DNA from: Polynucleobacter sp. MWH-Berg-3C6
GTDB lineage: Bacteria > Pseudomonadota > Gammaproteobacteria > Burkholderiales > Burkholderiaceae
DNA length: 64,000 bases
NCBI RefSeq assembly: GCF_018881855.1
Contig: NZ_JACVPN010000004.1
Location: 62,001-126,000 of the forward strand
Reading direction: 5' to 3'
Shown: positions 12,297-24,032 of the stretch, piece by piece
Layout: every line of letters starts with the position of its first letter
How positions within the stretch are numbered: position 1 is the stretch's first letter
Made by a program: the position numbers and the translations under genes
The notes under the pieces: model-generated
The model's database searches: none
Told to the model about the DNA's origin: nothing
Seen by the model: the letters and a program-made list of their open reading frames with translations, nothing else

Positions 12297-12728
12297 ATGG
12301 CAAAGAAGATTATTGGCTTTATCAAACTGCAGATCCCTGCAGGCAAAGCAAATCCATCACCACCCGTTGGTCCAGCATTGGGTCAGCGCGGTCTTAACAT
12401 TATGGAATTTTGTAAGGCGTTTAATGCTCAAACTCAGAGCATGGAACCTGGCCTACCAATTCCAGTCGTGATTACAGCGTTCGCTGATAAGAGCTTCACA
12501 TTCATCATGAAGACTCCTCCAGCAACCATCATGATTAAGAAGGCCGCGAAGATCGAAAAAGGATCACCACGTCCTCATACCGATAAGGTAGGAAAAATTA
12601 CACGTGCCCAGGCGGAAGAAATCGCTAAAGCAAAAATGCCAGATTTGACAGCAGCCGATATGGACGCAGCTGTTAGAACAATCGCTGGTAGCGCCCGTTC
12701 CATGGGCATCACTGTGGAAGGTCTCTAA
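12297..12728 (+). CDS. rplK: 50S ribosomal protein L11
   Basis: L11 binds the GTPase-associated centre of 23S rRNA and is needed for RelA activation. The 143-residue protein has the N-terminal L12-contact domain ([19 protein letters not shown], about 12-30) and the C-terminal rRNA-binding domain. Start ATG at 12297 follows AAGGAG. It is two bases from rplA, so the pair is translationally linked. Confidence 0.98.
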   Translation: MAKKIIGFIKLQIPAGKANPSPPVGPALGQRGLNIMEFCKAFNAQTQSMEPGLPIPVVITAFADKSFTFIMKTPPATIMIKKAAKIEKGSPRPHTDKVGKITRAQAEEIAKAKMPDLTAADMDAAVRTIAGSARSMGITVEGL

Positions 12729-12730
12729 TC

Positions 12731-13432
12731 ATGACTAAATTATCTAAACGCGTTAAAGCAATTCAATCTAAGGTTGATCGCAACAAGTTCTATTCATTGG
12801 AAGATGCATTGAGCCTCGTTAAAGAGTGCGCAACTGCTAAGTTTGATGAGTCTATCGACGTTGCTGTTCAGTTGGGTATTGATGCTAAGAAATCCGACCA
12901 AGTTGTGCGTGGCGCAGTAGTGCTCCCAGCTGGTACCGGCAAGCACGTTCGTGTTGCTGTTTTTGCACAAGGCGAGAAGGCTGAACAAGCTAAGGCTGCT
13001 GGTGCAGAAATCGTTGGCATGGAAGAGCTTGCTGAACAAATTAAAGGCGGCAAAATTGATTTTGACGTTTTGATCGCATCCCCAGACACAATGAAAATTG
13101 TTGGTACTTTAGGTCAAGTATTGGGCCCACGTGGTTTGATGCCGAATCCAAAAGTTGGAACTGTTACTCCCGATGTAGCTACTGCAGTTAAGAATGCAAA
13201 AGCTGGTCAAGTGCAATTCCGTGTGGATAAAGCTGGCATCGTGCACGCAAGCATTGGCCGTCGTTCGTTCGAGCCAACTGCATTGAAATCAAACTTGCTC
13301 GCATTGCTCGAGGCTTTGAATAAAGCAAAGCCACCTGCATCTAAGGGTATTTATTTAAAGAAGGTTGCCGTAAGCAGCACCATGGGTGCAGGCGTACGTG
13401 TAGACCAAGCATCGTTACAGGCAGCGCAATAA
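12731..13432 (+). CDS. rplA: 50S ribosomal protein L1
   Basis: L1 forms the mobile L1 stalk at the ribosomal E site and represses its own operon in E. coli. The 233-residue protein has the typical two-domain fold, with the conserved [15 protein letters not shown] segment in the middle. It starts two bases after the rplK stop. Confidence 0.98.
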   Translation: MTKLSKRVKAIQSKVDRNKFYSLEDALSLVKECATAKFDESIDVAVQLGIDAKKSDQVVRGAVVLPAGTGKHVRVAVFAQGEKAEQAKAAGAEIVGMEELAEQIKGGKIDFDVLIASPDTMKIVGTLGQVLGPRGLMPNPKVGTVTPDVATAVKNAKAGQVQFRVDKAGIVHASIGRRSFEPTALKSNLLALLEALNKAKPPASKGIYLKKVAVSSTMGAGVRVDQASLQAAQ

Positions 13433-13669
13433 GTAGCTTGTAACAAAAAAGAACTTTGGGTCGACTCTTGCTCTTTGAGTGGGAGTCGAACATCAAAGAC
13501 CGTTGGTGAGTTAGTTGCTTTTAAAGAGTTAATTCTTAATCGTTACGAAAGTAATAGCCAGCGCAGATGGCGACCCTGAAAAGATTTTCACAAGAGTCTT
13601 TGTGAACAAATGATCAGACGCTGGTGTGTAACCCCAACTGGAAACAGTTGGTTTTTATGGAGTTAAACC
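13433..13669 (+). promoter_or_regulatory. rplJ (L10) leader RNA
   Basis: This 237-base gap is rich in paired arms: TCGACTC/GAGTCGA (13461-13467, 13483-13489), a long-range CCAGCG/CGCTGG (13558-13563, 13619-13624) enclosing TTCACAA/TTGTGAA (13587-13593, 13600-13606), and CCAACTG-GAAA-CAGTTGG (13634-13651) followed by five T, just before the rplJ ribosome binding site. The position and architecture fit the L10-(L12)4 autoregulatory leader. The last hairpin could act as an attenuator or block the start site. Confidence 0.65.
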
Positions 13670-14308
13670 GTGCCTTTGAATGTACAAGACAAAAAAGCGA
13701 TTGTTGCTGATGTCGGCGCTCAATTGGCTGGAGCCCAAACCGTCGTGCTCGCTGAATACCGTGGTATTCCAGTAGAGCAGTTGACAAAGCTACGTGCTAG
13801 CGCACGTGACCAAGGTGTATATCTTCGCGTTTTGAAGAACACATTGGCACGCCGTGCTGCACAAGGCACACAGTTTGAGCCTCTTGCTGATTCGATGGTT
13901 GGCCCCTTGATTTACGGCATCTCTGCTGATCCGATTGCTTCGGCAAAAGTATTGCAGGGTTTTGCTAAGACTCAAGATTTGCTAGTCATTAAAGCTGGCT
14001 TATATAACGGCAAATTGTTAGACGTTGCAGGTGTAAAAGCCCTCGCAACAATTCCAAGCCGCGACGAGTTGTTATCTCAGTTGTTGGGTGTGATGTTGGC
14101 ACCTGTATCTGCGATGGCTCGCGTATTGGGCGCAGTAGCAGCACAAAAGGCAGCTGGAGCACCCGCTCCGGTAGCAGCACCTGTAGCAGAAGCAGCAGCC
14201 CCAGCAGCAGTCGTTGCTGAAGCCGCAGCTCCTGAAGCAGCCGCTGAGCCTGCAGCCGCAGCCCCAGAAGCTGGAACAGAAGCAAACGAAACCCCTGCCG
14301 CTGAATAA
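13670..14308 (+). CDS. rplJ: 50S ribosomal protein L10 with long Ala/Pro/Glu tail
   Basis: L10 anchors L7/L12 dimers on the ribosomal stalk. The GTG start at 13670 follows GGAG with 7-base spacing. Residues 1-165 are ordinary L10: the rRNA-binding N-terminal domain and the L12-binding helix near [19 protein letters not shown]. The last 45 or so residues are almost only Ala, Pro, Glu and Val. Usual length is about 165-175 residues; this one has 212. The tail is in frame and uses normal codons, so it is part of the gene. It lies downstream of a structured leader and 36 bases before rplL. Confidence 0.96.
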   Translation: MPLNVQDKKAIVADVGAQLAGAQTVVLAEYRGIPVEQLTKLRASARDQGVYLRVLKNTLARRAAQGTQFEPLADSMVGPLIYGISADPIASAKVLQGFAKTQDLLVIKAGLYNGKLLDVAGVKALATIPSRDELLSQLLGVMLAPVSAMARVLGAVAAQKAAGAPAPVAAPVAEAAAPAAVVAEAAAPEAAAEPAAAAPEAGTEANETPAAE

Positions 14309-14344
14309 GCGACAGATTAACTATTTAAGTATTAGGAGCTAAAA

Positions 14345-14722
14345 ATGGCGATTACTAAAGAAGAAATCATTGATGCAGTAGGCAGTATGTCCGTTATGGA
14401 TTTGAACGACTTGGTTAAAGCGTTCGAAGAGAAGTTTGGTGTTTCAGCTGCAGCGATGGCTGTTGCTGGTCCTGCAGGCGGCGGCGCTGCTGCAGGTGGT
14501 GGCGAAGAGCAAACAGAATTCACTGTTAACTTGCTCGAAGCTGGCGCAAACAAGGTTTCAGTAATTAAGGCAGTTCGCGAAATTACTGGTCTTGGCTTGA
14601 AAGAAGCTAAGGATTTGGTTGACGGTGCACCGAAGCCAATCAAAGAAGGCGTTGACAAGAAAACTGCTGAAGAAGCCAAGAAGAAGCTTGAAGAAGCTGG
14701 CGCTAAAGCAGAACTCAAGTAA
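14345..14722 (+). CDS. rplL: 50S ribosomal protein L7/L12
   Basis: L7/L12 dimers on the stalk recruit translational GTPases. The 125-residue protein has the dimerising N-terminal domain (1-35), a Gly/Ala hinge (about 40-56) and the globular C-terminal factor-binding domain (about 57-125, with [14 protein letters not shown]). AGGAG precedes the ATG. It is followed by a structured gap before rpoB. Confidence 0.98.
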   Translation: MAITKEEIIDAVGSMSVMDLNDLVKAFEEKFGVSAAAMAVAGPAGGGAAAGGGEEQTEFTVNLLEAGANKVSVIKAVREITGLGLKEAKDLVDGAPKPIKEGVDKKTAEEAKKKLEEAGAKAELK

Positions 14723-14949
14723 TACAAACTCCGCTAGCGCTTCTCAAAAAGGGGCGTTAGCTATGTTGGGTTTGACCATTAGTGGTCAAACCCGATTTCA
14801 TTTCTGATTGAAATCGGGTTTGCCTTCTGATACGACTGCAGAATGCAAGTTTGGTCGGACACTGGATCTAAACGATTTAGTGTTGTCCGCCAGTGATTGG
14901 TAGTGGCCAATCGCCAAATCTTTGTACAGTCGCTGAATTCGGAGATGAA
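14723..14949 (+). promoter_or_regulatory. rplL-rpoB attenuator / processing region with competing hairpins
   Basis: Three paired elements are seen. GCTAGCGC (about 14732-14739) can pair with GCGTTAGC at about 14754-14761. GGGTTTGACCA (14768-14778) pairs perfectly with TGGTCAAACCC (14783-14793). AAACCCGATTTCA (14788-14800) pairs perfectly with TGAAATCGGGTTT (14809-14821). The last two share bases 14788-14793, so they cannot form together. No T-run follows either. In E. coli this gap holds an attenuator and an RNase III site that uncouple rpoB from the stalk proteins; this region is likely equivalent. Confidence 0.7.
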
Positions 14950-17900
14950 ATGAACTATAGCTTCACCGAACGCAAGCGAGTCCGTAAAAGCTTTGCTAAG
15001 CGAGTAAATAACCACCAGGTTCCGTACCTGATCGCAACGCAGCTGGAATCCTACGCTAAATTTTTACAGGCTGATAAGCCGGCAACGTCTCGTCTTACTG
15101 AGGGACTTCAAGCTGCCTTTACATCAGCATTCCCAATTGTGTCTAACAACGGCTATGCACGTATGGAATACGTGTCTTACCAGTTATCACAACCACCATT
15201 TGACGTTAAAGAATGTCAACAACGTGGTTATACATATCACTCTGCCTTACGCGCAAAAGTTCGTTTGATTATTTATGATCGCGAAGCGCCTACTAAGGTT
15301 AAAGAAGTAAAAGAGAGCGAAGTCTACATGGGTGAAATTCCACTCATGACAGAAAATGGCTCTTTTGTAATCAACGGTACTGAGCGCGTGATCGTTTCTC
15401 AGTTACACCGTTCCCCAGGCGTGTTCTTTGAGCACGATAAGGGCAAAACCCACAGTTCCGGTAAGTTGCTGTTCTCAGCGCGCATCATTCCTTACCGTGG
15501 TTCATGGCTCGATTTCGAGTTTGATCCAAAAGATATTCTCTATTTCCGCGTTGACCGTCGTCGTAAGATGCCCGTCACCATTTTGCTTAAGGCAATTGGT
15601 TTAAACAACGAACAGATTCTTGCAAACTTCTTCAATTTTGATCATTTTGCATTGACTGCCAATGGCGGTTCAATGGAGTTTGTTCCAGAGCGTTTGCGTG
15701 GCCAATTGGCTAACTTTGATGTGCTTGATAAAAATGGCGTAGTAGTCATTCAAAAAGACAAGCGTATCAATGCAAAACATATTCGTGAACTTGAAGCTGC
15801 TAAGACAAAAACGATCGCTGTACCGGATGACTATTTAGTTGGTCGTGTGGTTGCACGCAATATTGTTGATCCAGATTCTGGTGAAATCTTAGCTTACGCT
15901 AATGATGAAATCACTGAAGAGTTGTTGGCTACATTGCGCGATGCTGGCATCAAGCAGTTGGAAACTATTTACACCAACGATTTGGATTCTGGTGCGTACA
16001 TTTCTCAGACATTGCGTACTGATGAAACTGCTGATCAAACAGCAGCACGTATCGCTATCTACCGCATGATGCGCCCTGGTGAGCCTCCAACAGAAGATGC
16101 TGTTGAAGCCTTGTTCCAGCGCTTGTTCTATAGCGAAGATACTTACGATTTATCTCGTGTTGGCCGCATGAAGGTCAATAGCCGTTTGAACCGTCCAGAA
16201 ATGGAAGGCCCAATGGTTCTGTCGAACGAAGATATTCTCGACACCATTAAGTCTCTCGTAGATTTACGTAACGGCAAGGGCGAAGTAGACGATATCGATC
16301 ACTTAGGTAATCGTCGTGTACGTTGCGTTGGTGAATTGGCTGAAAACCAATTCCGTGCTGGTTTGTCACGTGTTGAGCGTGCGGTTAAAGAGCGTCTCGG
16401 CCAAGCCGAAACAGAAAACCTCATGCCGCATGACTTGATTAACAGCAAGCCAATCTCTTCTGCTATTCGTGAGTTCTTCGGTTCTTCACAGTTGTCCCAG
16501 TTTATGGACCAAACCAACCCACTCTCAGAGATCACGCACAAGCGTCGTATTTCTGCGTTGGGACCTGGTGGTTTGACCCGCGAACGCGCAGGATTCGAAG
16601 TGCGCGACGTGCATCCAACCCACTACGGACGTGTTTGCCCAATTGAAACTCCAGAAGGACCAAACATTGGTTTGATCAACTCACTTGCGCTATTTGCACG
16701 TTTGAATGAGCATGGCTTCCTTGAGACTCCATACCGTAAGGTTTCTAATAGCAAGGTAAGCGATGAAGTGGTCTACCTCTCTGCCATTGAAGAAGCCAAG
16801 TATGTGATTGCTCAGGCGAATGCAACAATCGACAAAAATGGCAAGTTGGCCGACGAATTGGTTTCTGCTCGTCAAGCTGGTGAAACCATGATGGTTAGCC
16901 CAGAGCGCATCGATTTCATCGACGTTGCTCCTAGCCAGATCGTTTCTGCTGCTGCTTCACTCGTTCCATTCTTAGAGCACGATGATGCGAACCGTGCCTT
17001 GATGGGCGCGAACATGCAGCGTCAAGCGGTTCCTTGCTTGCGTCCAGATAAGCCATTGGTTGGTACAGGTTTAGAGCGTATTGTTGCAGTTGACTCTGGC
17101 ACTGTTGTATTGGCTAATCGCGGCGGTATCGTAGATTATGTAGATGCAAACCGTGTTGTTATTCGTGTAAACGATGACGAAACTGCAGCCGGTGAAGTTG
17201 GTGTTGATATTTATAACCTCATCAAGTACACCCGTTCAAACCAAAATACCAATATCAATCAACGTCCAATCGTCAAGGTTGGCGATCGTGTAGCGCGCGG
17301 CGACGTAGTTGCTGACGGCGCATCTACCGATTTGGGCGAATTGGCTTTGGGTCAAAACATGACTGTGGCATTTATGCCTTGGAACGGTTACAACTTCGAA
17401 GATTCAATCTTGATCTCTGAAAAAGTTGTTGCCGATGACCGTTACACCTCTATTCATATTGAAGAGTTGTCAGTTGTTGCTCGTGACACCAAGCTTGGTT
17501 CAGAAGAAATTACCCGCGATATTTCCAACTTGGCAGAGTCACAACTCTCCCGCTTGGATGAGAGCGGTATCGTTTACATTGGTGCTGAAGTTGAAGCTGG
17601 CGACGTATTGGTTGGTAAGGTAACTCCTAAGGGCGAGACTACTCTCACTCCAGAAGAGAAACTCCTTCGTGCGATCTTCGGTGAAAAAGCCTCTGACGTT
17701 AAAGATACTTCTTTGCGTGTTCCTTCAGGAATGATTGGCACCGTTATTGATGTTCAAGTCTTCACCCGTGAAGGTATTGAGCGCGATGCCCGTGCACAGT
17801 CAATCATTCAAGAAGAGTTACAACGCTATCGTTTGGACTTAAACGACCAGTTGCGTATTGTTGAGGGCGATGCCTTCATGCGTTTAGAAAAACTGTTGGT

Positions 17901-19050
17901 TGGCAAAGTTGCTAACGGCGGCCCTAAGAAATTAGCTAAAGGCACCAAGATCGACAAGGATTACCTTGCTGATTTGGATAAATACCATTGGTTTGATATT
18001 CGCCCAGCAGATGATGATGTTGCTTCTCAGGTTGAGGCAATTAAATCTTCCATTGAAGCGAAGCGTAAGCAGTTTGATGAAGCTTTTGAAGAGAAGCGTA
18101 CCAAGCTTACTCAGGGTGATGATTTGCAACCTGGCGTAACGAAGATGGTTAAGGTCTACCTGGCAGTTAAGCGTCGCTTACAGCCTGGCGACAAGATGGC
18201 CGGTCGTCACGGTAACAAGGGCGTGGTTTCTAAAATCGCCCCTGCTGAAGATATGCCATTTATGGCTGACGGACGCCCTGTAGACATCGTCTTGAACCCA
18301 TTGGGCGTTCCTTCCCGTATGAACGTTGGCCAGATCTTGGAAACCCACTTAGGCTGGGCTGCTCAAGGTATTGGTAAGCGCATTGACGAGATGGTTCGTG
18401 AGCATGCTAAGCAAACTGAATTACGTAAGTTCTTCAAGCAGCTTTACAACGAAACAGGTCGTATCGAAGACATCGACAATTTCACTGATGAGCAAATTAA
18501 TGTTTTGGCCGAGAATCTTCGCCAAGGCTTGCCATTTGCAACACCAGTGTTTGATGGTGCTACCGAAGCAGAAATCGGACGCATGCTCGAGTTGGCTTAT
18601 CCACAAGATGTTGCGACATCTTTGAAGATGACGCCTTCACGTCAGCAAATGATTTTGTGCGACGGCCGTACTGGCGATCAGTTTGAGCGCCCAGTAACCG
18701 TTGGTGTAATGCACGTCTTGAAACTCCACCATTTGGTCGACGACAAGATGCACGCACGTTCAACCGGACCTTACTCATTAGTAACGCAACAGCCATTGGG
18801 CGGTAAAGCCCAGTTTGGTGGTCAGCGCTTTGGTGAGATGGAAGTTTGGGCCCTCGAAGCATACGGTGCTTCATATGTCTTGCAGGAAATGCTGACAGTG
18901 AAGTCCGATGACGTCGCAGGCCGTACCAAGGTTTACGAAAACATCGTCAAGGGCGAGCACACGATTGATGCTGGCATGCCCGAATCCTTCAACGTGCTGG
19001 TAAAAGAAATCCGTTCGTTGGGTATTGACATTGACATGGAGCGCAACTGA
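14950..19050 (+). CDS. rpoB: RNA polymerase beta subunit
   Basis: RpoB forms much of the catalytic centre and the rifampicin pocket of RNA polymerase. The ATG at 14950, preceded by GGAG, gives 1,366 residues starting [10 protein letters not shown]. An earlier in-frame ATG at 14893 would add 19 residues of unlike character and is rejected. The rifampicin region reads [20 protein letters not shown] and then [10 protein letters not shown], the susceptible form with no common resistance change. The C-terminal clamp is complete. The stop lies one base before the rpoC start. Confidence 0.98.
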   Translation: MNYSFTERKRVRKSFAKRVNNHQVPYLIATQLESYAKFLQADKPATSRLTEGLQAAFTSAFPIVSNNGYARMEYVSYQLSQPPFDVKECQQRGYTYHSALRAKVRLIIYDREAPTKVKEVKESEVYMGEIPLMTENGSFVINGTERVIVSQLHRSPGVFFEHDKGKTHSSGKLLFSARIIPYRGSWLDFEFDPKDILYFRVDRRRKMPVTILLKAIGLNNEQILANFFNFDHFALTANGGSMEFVPERLRGQLANFDVLDKNGVVVIQKDKRINAKHIRELEAAKTKTIAVPDDYLVGRVVARNIVDPDSGEILAYANDEITEELLATLRDAGIKQLETIYTNDLDSGAYISQTLRTDETADQTAARIAIYRMMRPGEPPTEDAVEALFQRLFYSEDTYDLSRVGRMKVNSRLNRPEMEGPMVLSNEDILDTIKSLVDLRNGKGEVDDIDHLGNRRVRCVGELAENQFRAGLSRVERAVKERLGQAETENLMPHDLINSKPISSAIREFFGSSQLSQFMDQTNPLSEITHKRRISALGPGGLTRERAGFEVRDVHPTHYGRVCPIETPEGPNIGLINSLALFARLNEHGFLETPYRKVSNSKVSDEVVYLSAIEEAKYVIAQANATIDKNGKLADELVSARQAGETMMVSPERIDFIDVAPSQIVSAAASLVPFLEHDDANRALMGANMQRQAVPCLRPDKPLVGTGLERIVAVDSGTVVLANRGGIVDYVDANRVVIRVNDDETAAGEVGVDIYNLIKYTRSNQNTNINQRPIVKVGDRVARGDVVADGASTDLGELALGQNMTVAFMPWNGYNFEDSILISEKVVADDRYTSIHIEELSVVARDTKLGSEEITRDISNLAESQLSRLDESGIVYIGAEVEAGDVLVGKVTPKGETTLTPEEKLLRAIFGEKASDVKDTSLRVPSGMIGTVIDVQVFTREGIERDARAQSIIQEELQRYRLDLNDQLRIVEGDAFMRLEKLLVGKVANGGPKKLAKGTKIDKDYLADLDKYHWFDIRPADDDVASQVEAIKSSIEAKRKQFDEAFEEKRTKLTQGDDLQPGVTKMVKVYLAVKRRLQPGDKMAGRHGNKGVVSKIAPAEDMPFMADGRPVDIVLNPLGVPSRMNVGQILETHLGWAAQGIGKRIDEMVREHAKQTELRKFFKQLYNETGRIEDIDNFTDEQINVLAENLRQGLPFATPVFDGATEAEIGRMLELAYPQDVATSLKMTPSRQQMILCDGRTGDQFERPVTVGVMHVLKLHHLVDDKMHARSTGPYSLVTQQPLGGKAQFGGQRFGEMEVWALEAYGASYVLQEMLTVKSDDVAGRTKVYENIVKGEHTIDAGMPESFNVLVKEIRSLGIDIDMERN

Positions 19051-19051
19051 T

Positions 19052-22000
19052 ATGAAAGCATTGCTCGATTTATTTAAGCAAACGCAGGGTGATGAGCAGT
19101 TTGATGTCATCAAGATTGGCCTCGCATCTCCTGAGAAAATTCGCTCATGGTCTTTTGGTGAAGTACGCAAACCAGAAACCATCAACTATCGGACTTTTAA
19201 GCCCGAGCGTGATGGTTTGTTCTGCGCCAAGATTTTTGGACCAACCAAAGACTACGAGTGCTTATGCGGTAAGTACAAGCGCTTAAAGTTCCGTGGCGTT
19301 ATCTGCGAGAAGTGCGGTGTTGAAGTAACACTCGCTAAGGTACGTCGTGAGCGCATGGGCCACATTGAGTTGGCAGCCCCTGTAGCGCACATCTGGTTCT
19401 TGAAGTCTCTCCCATCCCGTTTGGGCATGGTTCTCGATATGACATTGCGTGATATCGAGCGCGTTCTTTACTTTGAAGCATATGTAGTTGTTGATCCTGG
19501 CATGACTCCTGAAGGCGCAATGAAGCGCGGTCAGATCATGTCTGAAGATGAATACATTGCCAAGACCGAAGAGTATGGTGACGGTGCGTTTACCGCCATC
19601 ATGGGCGCGGAAGGTATTCGTGATCTCTTGCGTTCGATTGACATCGATCGTGAAGTAGAGACTATTCGTGCCGACTTGAAAGCTACTGGTAGCGATGCCA
19701 AGATCAAGAAATACGCTAAGCGCTTAAAAGTGCTCGAGGCGTTCCAGACTTCAGGTATCAAGCCTGACTGGATGATCATGGAAGTATTGCCAGTATTGCC
19801 ACCCGAATTGCGCCCATTGGTGCCGTTGGATGGCGGTCGCTTTGCTACCTCCGATTTGAACGACCTCTATCGTCGCGTGATTAACCGTAACAACCGTTTG
19901 AAGCGTTTGTTAGAGTTGCGCGCACCAGAGATCATCGTGCGTAACGAAAAACGGATGTTGCAAGAAGCGGTTGACTCATTGCTCGACAACGGTCGTCGCG
20001 GTAAGGCTATGACTGGCGCTAACAAGCGTCCTCTCAAGTCCTTGGCTGAGATGATTAAAGGTAAGAGCGGTCGTTTCCGTCAAAACTTGTTGGGTAAACG
20101 CGTTGACTACTCTGGTCGTTCAGTCATCGTGGTTGGCCCTACATTGAAATTGCATCAGTGTGGCTTACCAAAATTGATGGCTTTGGAATTGTTCAAGCCA
20201 TTCATTTTCAACAAGCTTGAGACTTTGGGAATTGCAACCACTATCAAGGCTGCGAAGAAAGAAGTTGAAAGCCAGACTCCAATCGTTTGGGACATTCTCG
20301 AAGAAGTGATTCGTGAACATCCAATCATGTTGAACCGTGCGCCTACATTGCACCGTCTCGGTATTCAGGCTTTCGAGCCAATGCTGATTGAAGGTAAGGC
20401 GATCCAATTGCACCCATTAGTCTGCGCGGCATTTAACGCGGACTTTGACGGCGACCAAATGGCGGTTCACGTTCCTTTGTCGCTCGAAGCGCAAATGGAA
20501 GCACGTACATTGATGCTGGCTTCGAACAACGTATTGTTCCCAGCTAACGGCGAGCCATCCATCGTTCCTTCACAGGACGTGGTGTTGGGTCTGTACTACG
20601 CTACCCGTGACAAGATCAACGGTAAGGGCGAAGGCATGGTTTTCGCCAACATTACTGAAGTAGTGCGTGCATACGAAGCAGGTCAAGTTGAATTGGCTTC
20701 TCGTGTTGCTGTGCGTATTACTGAGTATGAGATCGTGGACAAGAAGGCAGAAGGCGATGCGCGTTTTGCTGAGAAGACCAAGATCTATCAAACATCAGTT
20801 GGCCGTGCAATCTTGTCTGAGATTTTGCCTAAAGGCATGTCTTTTGAGGAAATCAACAAGCCTTTGAAGAAAAAAGAAATCTCACGCTTGATCAACACAT
20901 CATTCCGTAAGTGCGGCTTGCGCGAGACAGTTATTTTTGCTGACCGTCTCTTGCAGTCTGGTTTCCGCTTGGCGACTAACGCCGGTATCTCAGTTGCTAT
21001 CGACGATATGCTGATTCCAAGCTCTAAAGAGCGCATCATCTCTGAGGCTTCTACCAAGGTTAAGGAGTATGACAAGCAGTTCATGTCAGGTCTCGTAACC
21101 AATCAAGAGCGTTATAACAACGTGGTTGATATTTGGGGTGCTGCTGGCGACCAAGTTGGTAAGGCCATGATGGATGAGTTGTCACATGTTGACGTACTCG
21201 ACCGCAACGGTAAAACTGTACGTCAAGAATCCTTTAACTCCATTTACATGATGGCGGATTCTGGTGCACGTGGATCTGCAGCGCAGATTCGTCAGTTAGC
21301 TGGTATGCGTGGTTTGATGGCTAAGCCTGATGGCTCCATTATTGAAACCCCAATTACTGCGAACTTCCGTGAAGGCTTGAACGTTTTGCAGTACTTCATC
21401 TCAACCCATGGTGCTCGTAAAGGTCTGGCTGATACAGCGTTGAAGACAGCGAACTCTGGTTACTTGACACGTCGTTTGTGTGACGTTACTCAAGACCTCG
21501 TAGTTATTGAAGAGGATTGCGGTGCAACTTCTGGCGTAACTATGAAGGCGCTTGTTGAAGGCGGCGAAATTATTGAAGCATTGCGTGACCGTATTTTGGG
21601 TCGTGTATGTATCGGTGACATCGTTCATCCTGACACACAAGAAGTCATTGTTCCTAACGACACCTTGCTCGATGAAGATCATGTTGATCAAATCGTGGCA
21701 TTGGGTATCGACGAAGTTAAAGTTCGCACAGTATTGTCTTGCTTAACCCGTTTCGGCTTGTGCGCGAAGTGCTACGGCCGTGACTTAGGTCGCGGTGGCT
21801 TGGTAAACGTTGGTGAGGCAGTGGGCGTTATCGCTGCTCAGTCCATCGGTGAGCCAGGCACACAGTTGACTATGCGTACCTTCCACATCGGTGGTGCAGC
21901 GTCACGTGCCTTAGTTGCAAGCAATATTGAAGCCAAATCTAACGGCGCTTTGAAGTTCTCCGGCACGATGCGTGTTGTGAAGAACGCGAAGGGTGAGCAG

Positions 22001-23314
22001 ATCGTGATTTCACGTTCTGGCGAAGCCTTGATCGTTGATGAGAACGGTCGTGAGCGCGAGCGTCATAAAGTGCCTTACGGCGCAACTCTCTTGTTAAAAG
22101 AAGATGCAGCAGTTAAGGCCGGCGCAAGCTTGGCGACATGGGATCCATTAACACGCCCGATTATTTCTGAGTACGCTGGTGTTGCTCGCTTCGATAACGT
22201 TGAAGAGGGTGTAACTGTAGCTAAGCAGGTTGACGAAGTTACCGGTCTTTCCACTTTGGTGGTAATTGACGGTAAGCGTCGCTCAGCAGCAAGCAAAGGC
22301 GTTCGCCCAATGATCAACTTGGTTGATCAAAAAGGTAACGAAGTTATGATCGCCGGCACTGACCACCCAGTAAACATTGGCCTACAAGTGGGCGCTTTGA
22401 TTACCGTTAAAGATGGTCAGAAGGTCGAAGTTGGTGAAGTATTGGCACGTATTCCAATCGAATCACAAAAGACTCGCGACATTACCGGTGGTTTGCCACG
22501 CGTTGCAGAATTGTTCGAAGCACGTTCACCCAAAGATGCAGCAGTATTGGCGAAAGTTACTGGAACAGTTTCCTTCGGTAAAGAAACCAAGGGTAAACAA
22601 CGCTTGGTGATTACCGATATGGACGGCGAAGCTAATGAATTCTTGATTCCTAAAGAGAAGCAAGTTCTTGTTCACGACGGTCAAGTTGTGAATAAGGGCG
22701 AGATGATTGTGGAAGGCCCTGCTGATCCACATGACATTTTGACTCTCAAAGGTATCGAAGAGTTGGCTATCTACATCGTTGACGAAGTTCAGGACGTTTA
22801 TCGTCTCCAGGGTGTGAAGATCAATGACAAGCACATTGAAGTAATCGTGCGTCAGATGTTGCGTCGTGTTCAGGTAACTGATCCAGGCGATACATCATTC
22901 ATTACTGGTGAACAAGTTGAGCGTTCTAAGTTATATGATGCAAATGATGCCGTGATTGCCCAAGGTAAGCACCCAGCTCAGTTCGATAACGTGTTGCTTG
23001 GTATTACTAAGGCATCCTTGTCGACCGACAGCTTCATTTCAGCGGCTTCTTTCCAAGAAACCACTCGTGTATTGACCGAAGCCGCAATTATGGGCAAGAC
23101 CGATACACTCCGTGGTCTCAAGGAAAACGTCATTATTGGTCGCCTGATCCCTGCTGGTACCGGCCTGTCTTATCGCCGTGCACGCAAGGTCAGGGAGCAA
23201 TTCGAGCGTGATCGCGCTCAAATGATTGCCGCCGAAGAGGAAGCAATGGCCAATATGCCTGTAGAAGTTGAGGCTGAAGTCGTTGCTCCTACCGGGGAGG
23301 CTGATCCAAGCTAA
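19052..23314 (+). CDS. rpoC: RNA polymerase beta' subunit
   Basis: RpoC carries the catalytic magnesium and the DNA clamp. The ATG at 19052 gives 1,420 residues. Zinc site 1 is visible at Cys70, Cys72, Cys85 and Cys88. The active-site loop NADFDGD is at residues 462-468, with Asp464, 466 and 468 binding magnesium. The second zinc cluster ([17 protein letters not shown]) is present. The C-terminus ends in a short acidic tail. An ORF extension at 19025 overlaps rpoB and is rejected. A terminator follows. Confidence 0.98.
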   Translation: MKALLDLFKQTQGDEQFDVIKIGLASPEKIRSWSFGEVRKPETINYRTFKPERDGLFCAKIFGPTKDYECLCGKYKRLKFRGVICEKCGVEVTLAKVRRERMGHIELAAPVAHIWFLKSLPSRLGMVLDMTLRDIERVLYFEAYVVVDPGMTPEGAMKRGQIMSEDEYIAKTEEYGDGAFTAIMGAEGIRDLLRSIDIDREVETIRADLKATGSDAKIKKYAKRLKVLEAFQTSGIKPDWMIMEVLPVLPPELRPLVPLDGGRFATSDLNDLYRRVINRNNRLKRLLELRAPEIIVRNEKRMLQEAVDSLLDNGRRGKAMTGANKRPLKSLAEMIKGKSGRFRQNLLGKRVDYSGRSVIVVGPTLKLHQCGLPKLMALELFKPFIFNKLETLGIATTIKAAKKEVESQTPIVWDILEEVIREHPIMLNRAPTLHRLGIQAFEPMLIEGKAIQLHPLVCAAFNADFDGDQMAVHVPLSLEAQMEARTLMLASNNVLFPANGEPSIVPSQDVVLGLYYATRDKINGKGEGMVFANITEVVRAYEAGQVELASRVAVRITEYEIVDKKAEGDARFAEKTKIYQTSVGRAILSEILPKGMSFEEINKPLKKKEISRLINTSFRKCGLRETVIFADRLLQSGFRLATNAGISVAIDDMLIPSSKERIISEASTKVKEYDKQFMSGLVTNQERYNNVVDIWGAAGDQVGKAMMDELSHVDVLDRNGKTVRQESFNSIYMMADSGARGSAAQIRQLAGMRGLMAKPDGSIIETPITANFREGLNVLQYFISTHGARKGLADTALKTANSGYLTRRLCDVTQDLVVIEEDCGATSGVTMKALVEGGEIIEALRDRILGRVCIGDIVHPDTQEVIVPNDTLLDEDHVDQIVALGIDEVKVRTVLSCLTRFGLCAKCYGRDLGRGGLVNVGEAVGVIAAQSIGEPGTQLTMRTFHIGGAASRALVASNIEAKSNGALKFSGTMRVVKNAKGEQIVISRSGEALIVDENGRERERHKVPYGATLLLKEDAAVKAGASLATWDPLTRPIISEYAGVARFDNVEEGVTVAKQVDEVTGLSTLVVIDGKRRSAASKGVRPMINLVDQKGNEVMIAGTDHPVNIGLQVGALITVKDGQKVEVGEVLARIPIESQKTRDITGGLPRVAELFEARSPKDAAVLAKVTGTVSFGKETKGKQRLVITDMDGEANEFLIPKEKQVLVHDGQVVNKGEMIVEGPADPHDILTLKGIEELAIYIVDEVQDVYRLQGVKINDKHIEVIVRQMLRRVQVTDPGDTSFITGEQVERSKLYDANDAVIAQGKHPAQFDNVLLGITKASLSTDSFISAASFQETTRVLTEAAIMGKTDTLRGLKENVIIGRLIPAGTGLSYRRARKVREQFERDRAQMIAAEEEAMANMPVEVEAEVVAPTGEADPS

Positions 23315-23324
23315 TTTGGTAATT

Positions 23325-23348
23325 CTGGCCAGAAATGGCCAGTTTTTT
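23325..23348 (+). terminator. Intrinsic terminator after rpoC
   Basis: A perfect 7-bp stem CTGGCCA (23325-23331) with TGGCCAG (23336-23342), closed by a GAAA tetraloop, is followed by six T. Confidence 0.85.
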
Positions 23349-23357
23349 CTATCGAGG

Positions 23358-23386
23358 TTGACGGAAAAGGCTGGCCAAGCTAGAAT
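23358..23386 (+). promoter_or_regulatory. Promoter of the rpsL-rpsG-fusA-tuf unit
   Basis: TTGACG (23358-23363) and TAGAAT (23381-23386) are 17 bases apart, a near-consensus sigma-70 promoter, ten bases after the rpoC terminator. The predicted leader before rpsL is about 98 bases. Confidence 0.8.
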
Positions 23387-23490
23387 GCTGAGTTCTACTG
23401 ATTCAGAAGAGGGCCTTTTTGACCTAGAAATTCTCTAAGTCATTGATTTTCTTGAAGAAAGCAACAAAGAAGTACTAACCGAGCTATTTT

Positions 23491-23871
23491 ATGCCAACAA
23501 TTAATCAATTATTACGCAAGCCAAGAACAAGGCTTACCGTTAAAAGCAAGAGCCCTGCGCTGCAAAACAGCCCGCAGCGCCGTGGTGTATGTACACGTGT
23601 GTACACAACCACTCCTAAAAAGCCTAACTCTGCGCTTCGTAAAGTAGCCAAAGTTCGCTTAACCAATGGTTTTGAAGTGATTTCATACATTGGTGGTGAA
23701 GGCCATAACCTCCAGGAACACTCAGTTGTGTTGATCCGCGGTGGTCGTGTAAAGGACTTGCCAGGTGTGCGTTACCACATCGTTCGCGGTTCTTTGGACT
23801 TGCAAGGCGTTAAAGATCGTAAGCAAGCCCGTTCTAAATACGGTGCTAAGCGCGCTAAGAAAGCTGCTTAA
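23491..23871 (+). CDS. rpsL: 30S ribosomal protein S12
   Basis: S12 sits at the decoding centre and controls accuracy. The 126-residue protein has the conserved [18 protein letters not shown] loop with the lysine whose change gives streptomycin resistance; here it is the susceptible form. The second conserved loop near [13 protein letters not shown] is also intact. It is the first gene of the str-type operon. Confidence 0.98.
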   Translation: MPTINQLLRKPRTRLTVKSKSPALQNSPQRRGVCTRVYTTTPKKPNSALRKVAKVRLTNGFEVISYIGGEGHNLQEHSVVLIRGGRVKDLPGVRYHIVRGSLDLQGVKDRKQARSKYGAKRAKKAA

Positions 23872-24032
23872 TTTTAAGAATTAAGTACTTGCAGTTTTTG
23901 TAGTAAGTCGTTGTTTGTCAGACTTAAAAGACAAGTAAGTGGTTGTTCCGTCTAGGAATTTTTCTTAGATAGTAGGGCAACCGGAGCGGGTGATCCATGT
24001 GGGCCACCCCTAACTGAACTGAAGGAGTAGTT
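23872..24032 (+). promoter_or_regulatory. rpsL-rpsG intercistronic region, candidate S7 regulatory site
   Basis: A 161-base gap. GGTTG (23941-23945) pairs with CAACC (23978-23982), enclosing TCTAGGAA/TTCTTAGA (23951-23958, 23962-23969). GGGTG (23988-23992) pairs with CACCC (24005-24009). In E. coli, S7 binds the mRNA between rpsL and rpsG to repress the operon; this structured gap is in the same place. Confidence 0.5.

Noticed and set aside
16441..16620. Antibiotic-resistance changes in rpoB or rpsL
   Set aside because: The rifampicin region of RpoB and the lysine loop of S12 are in the normal susceptible form.
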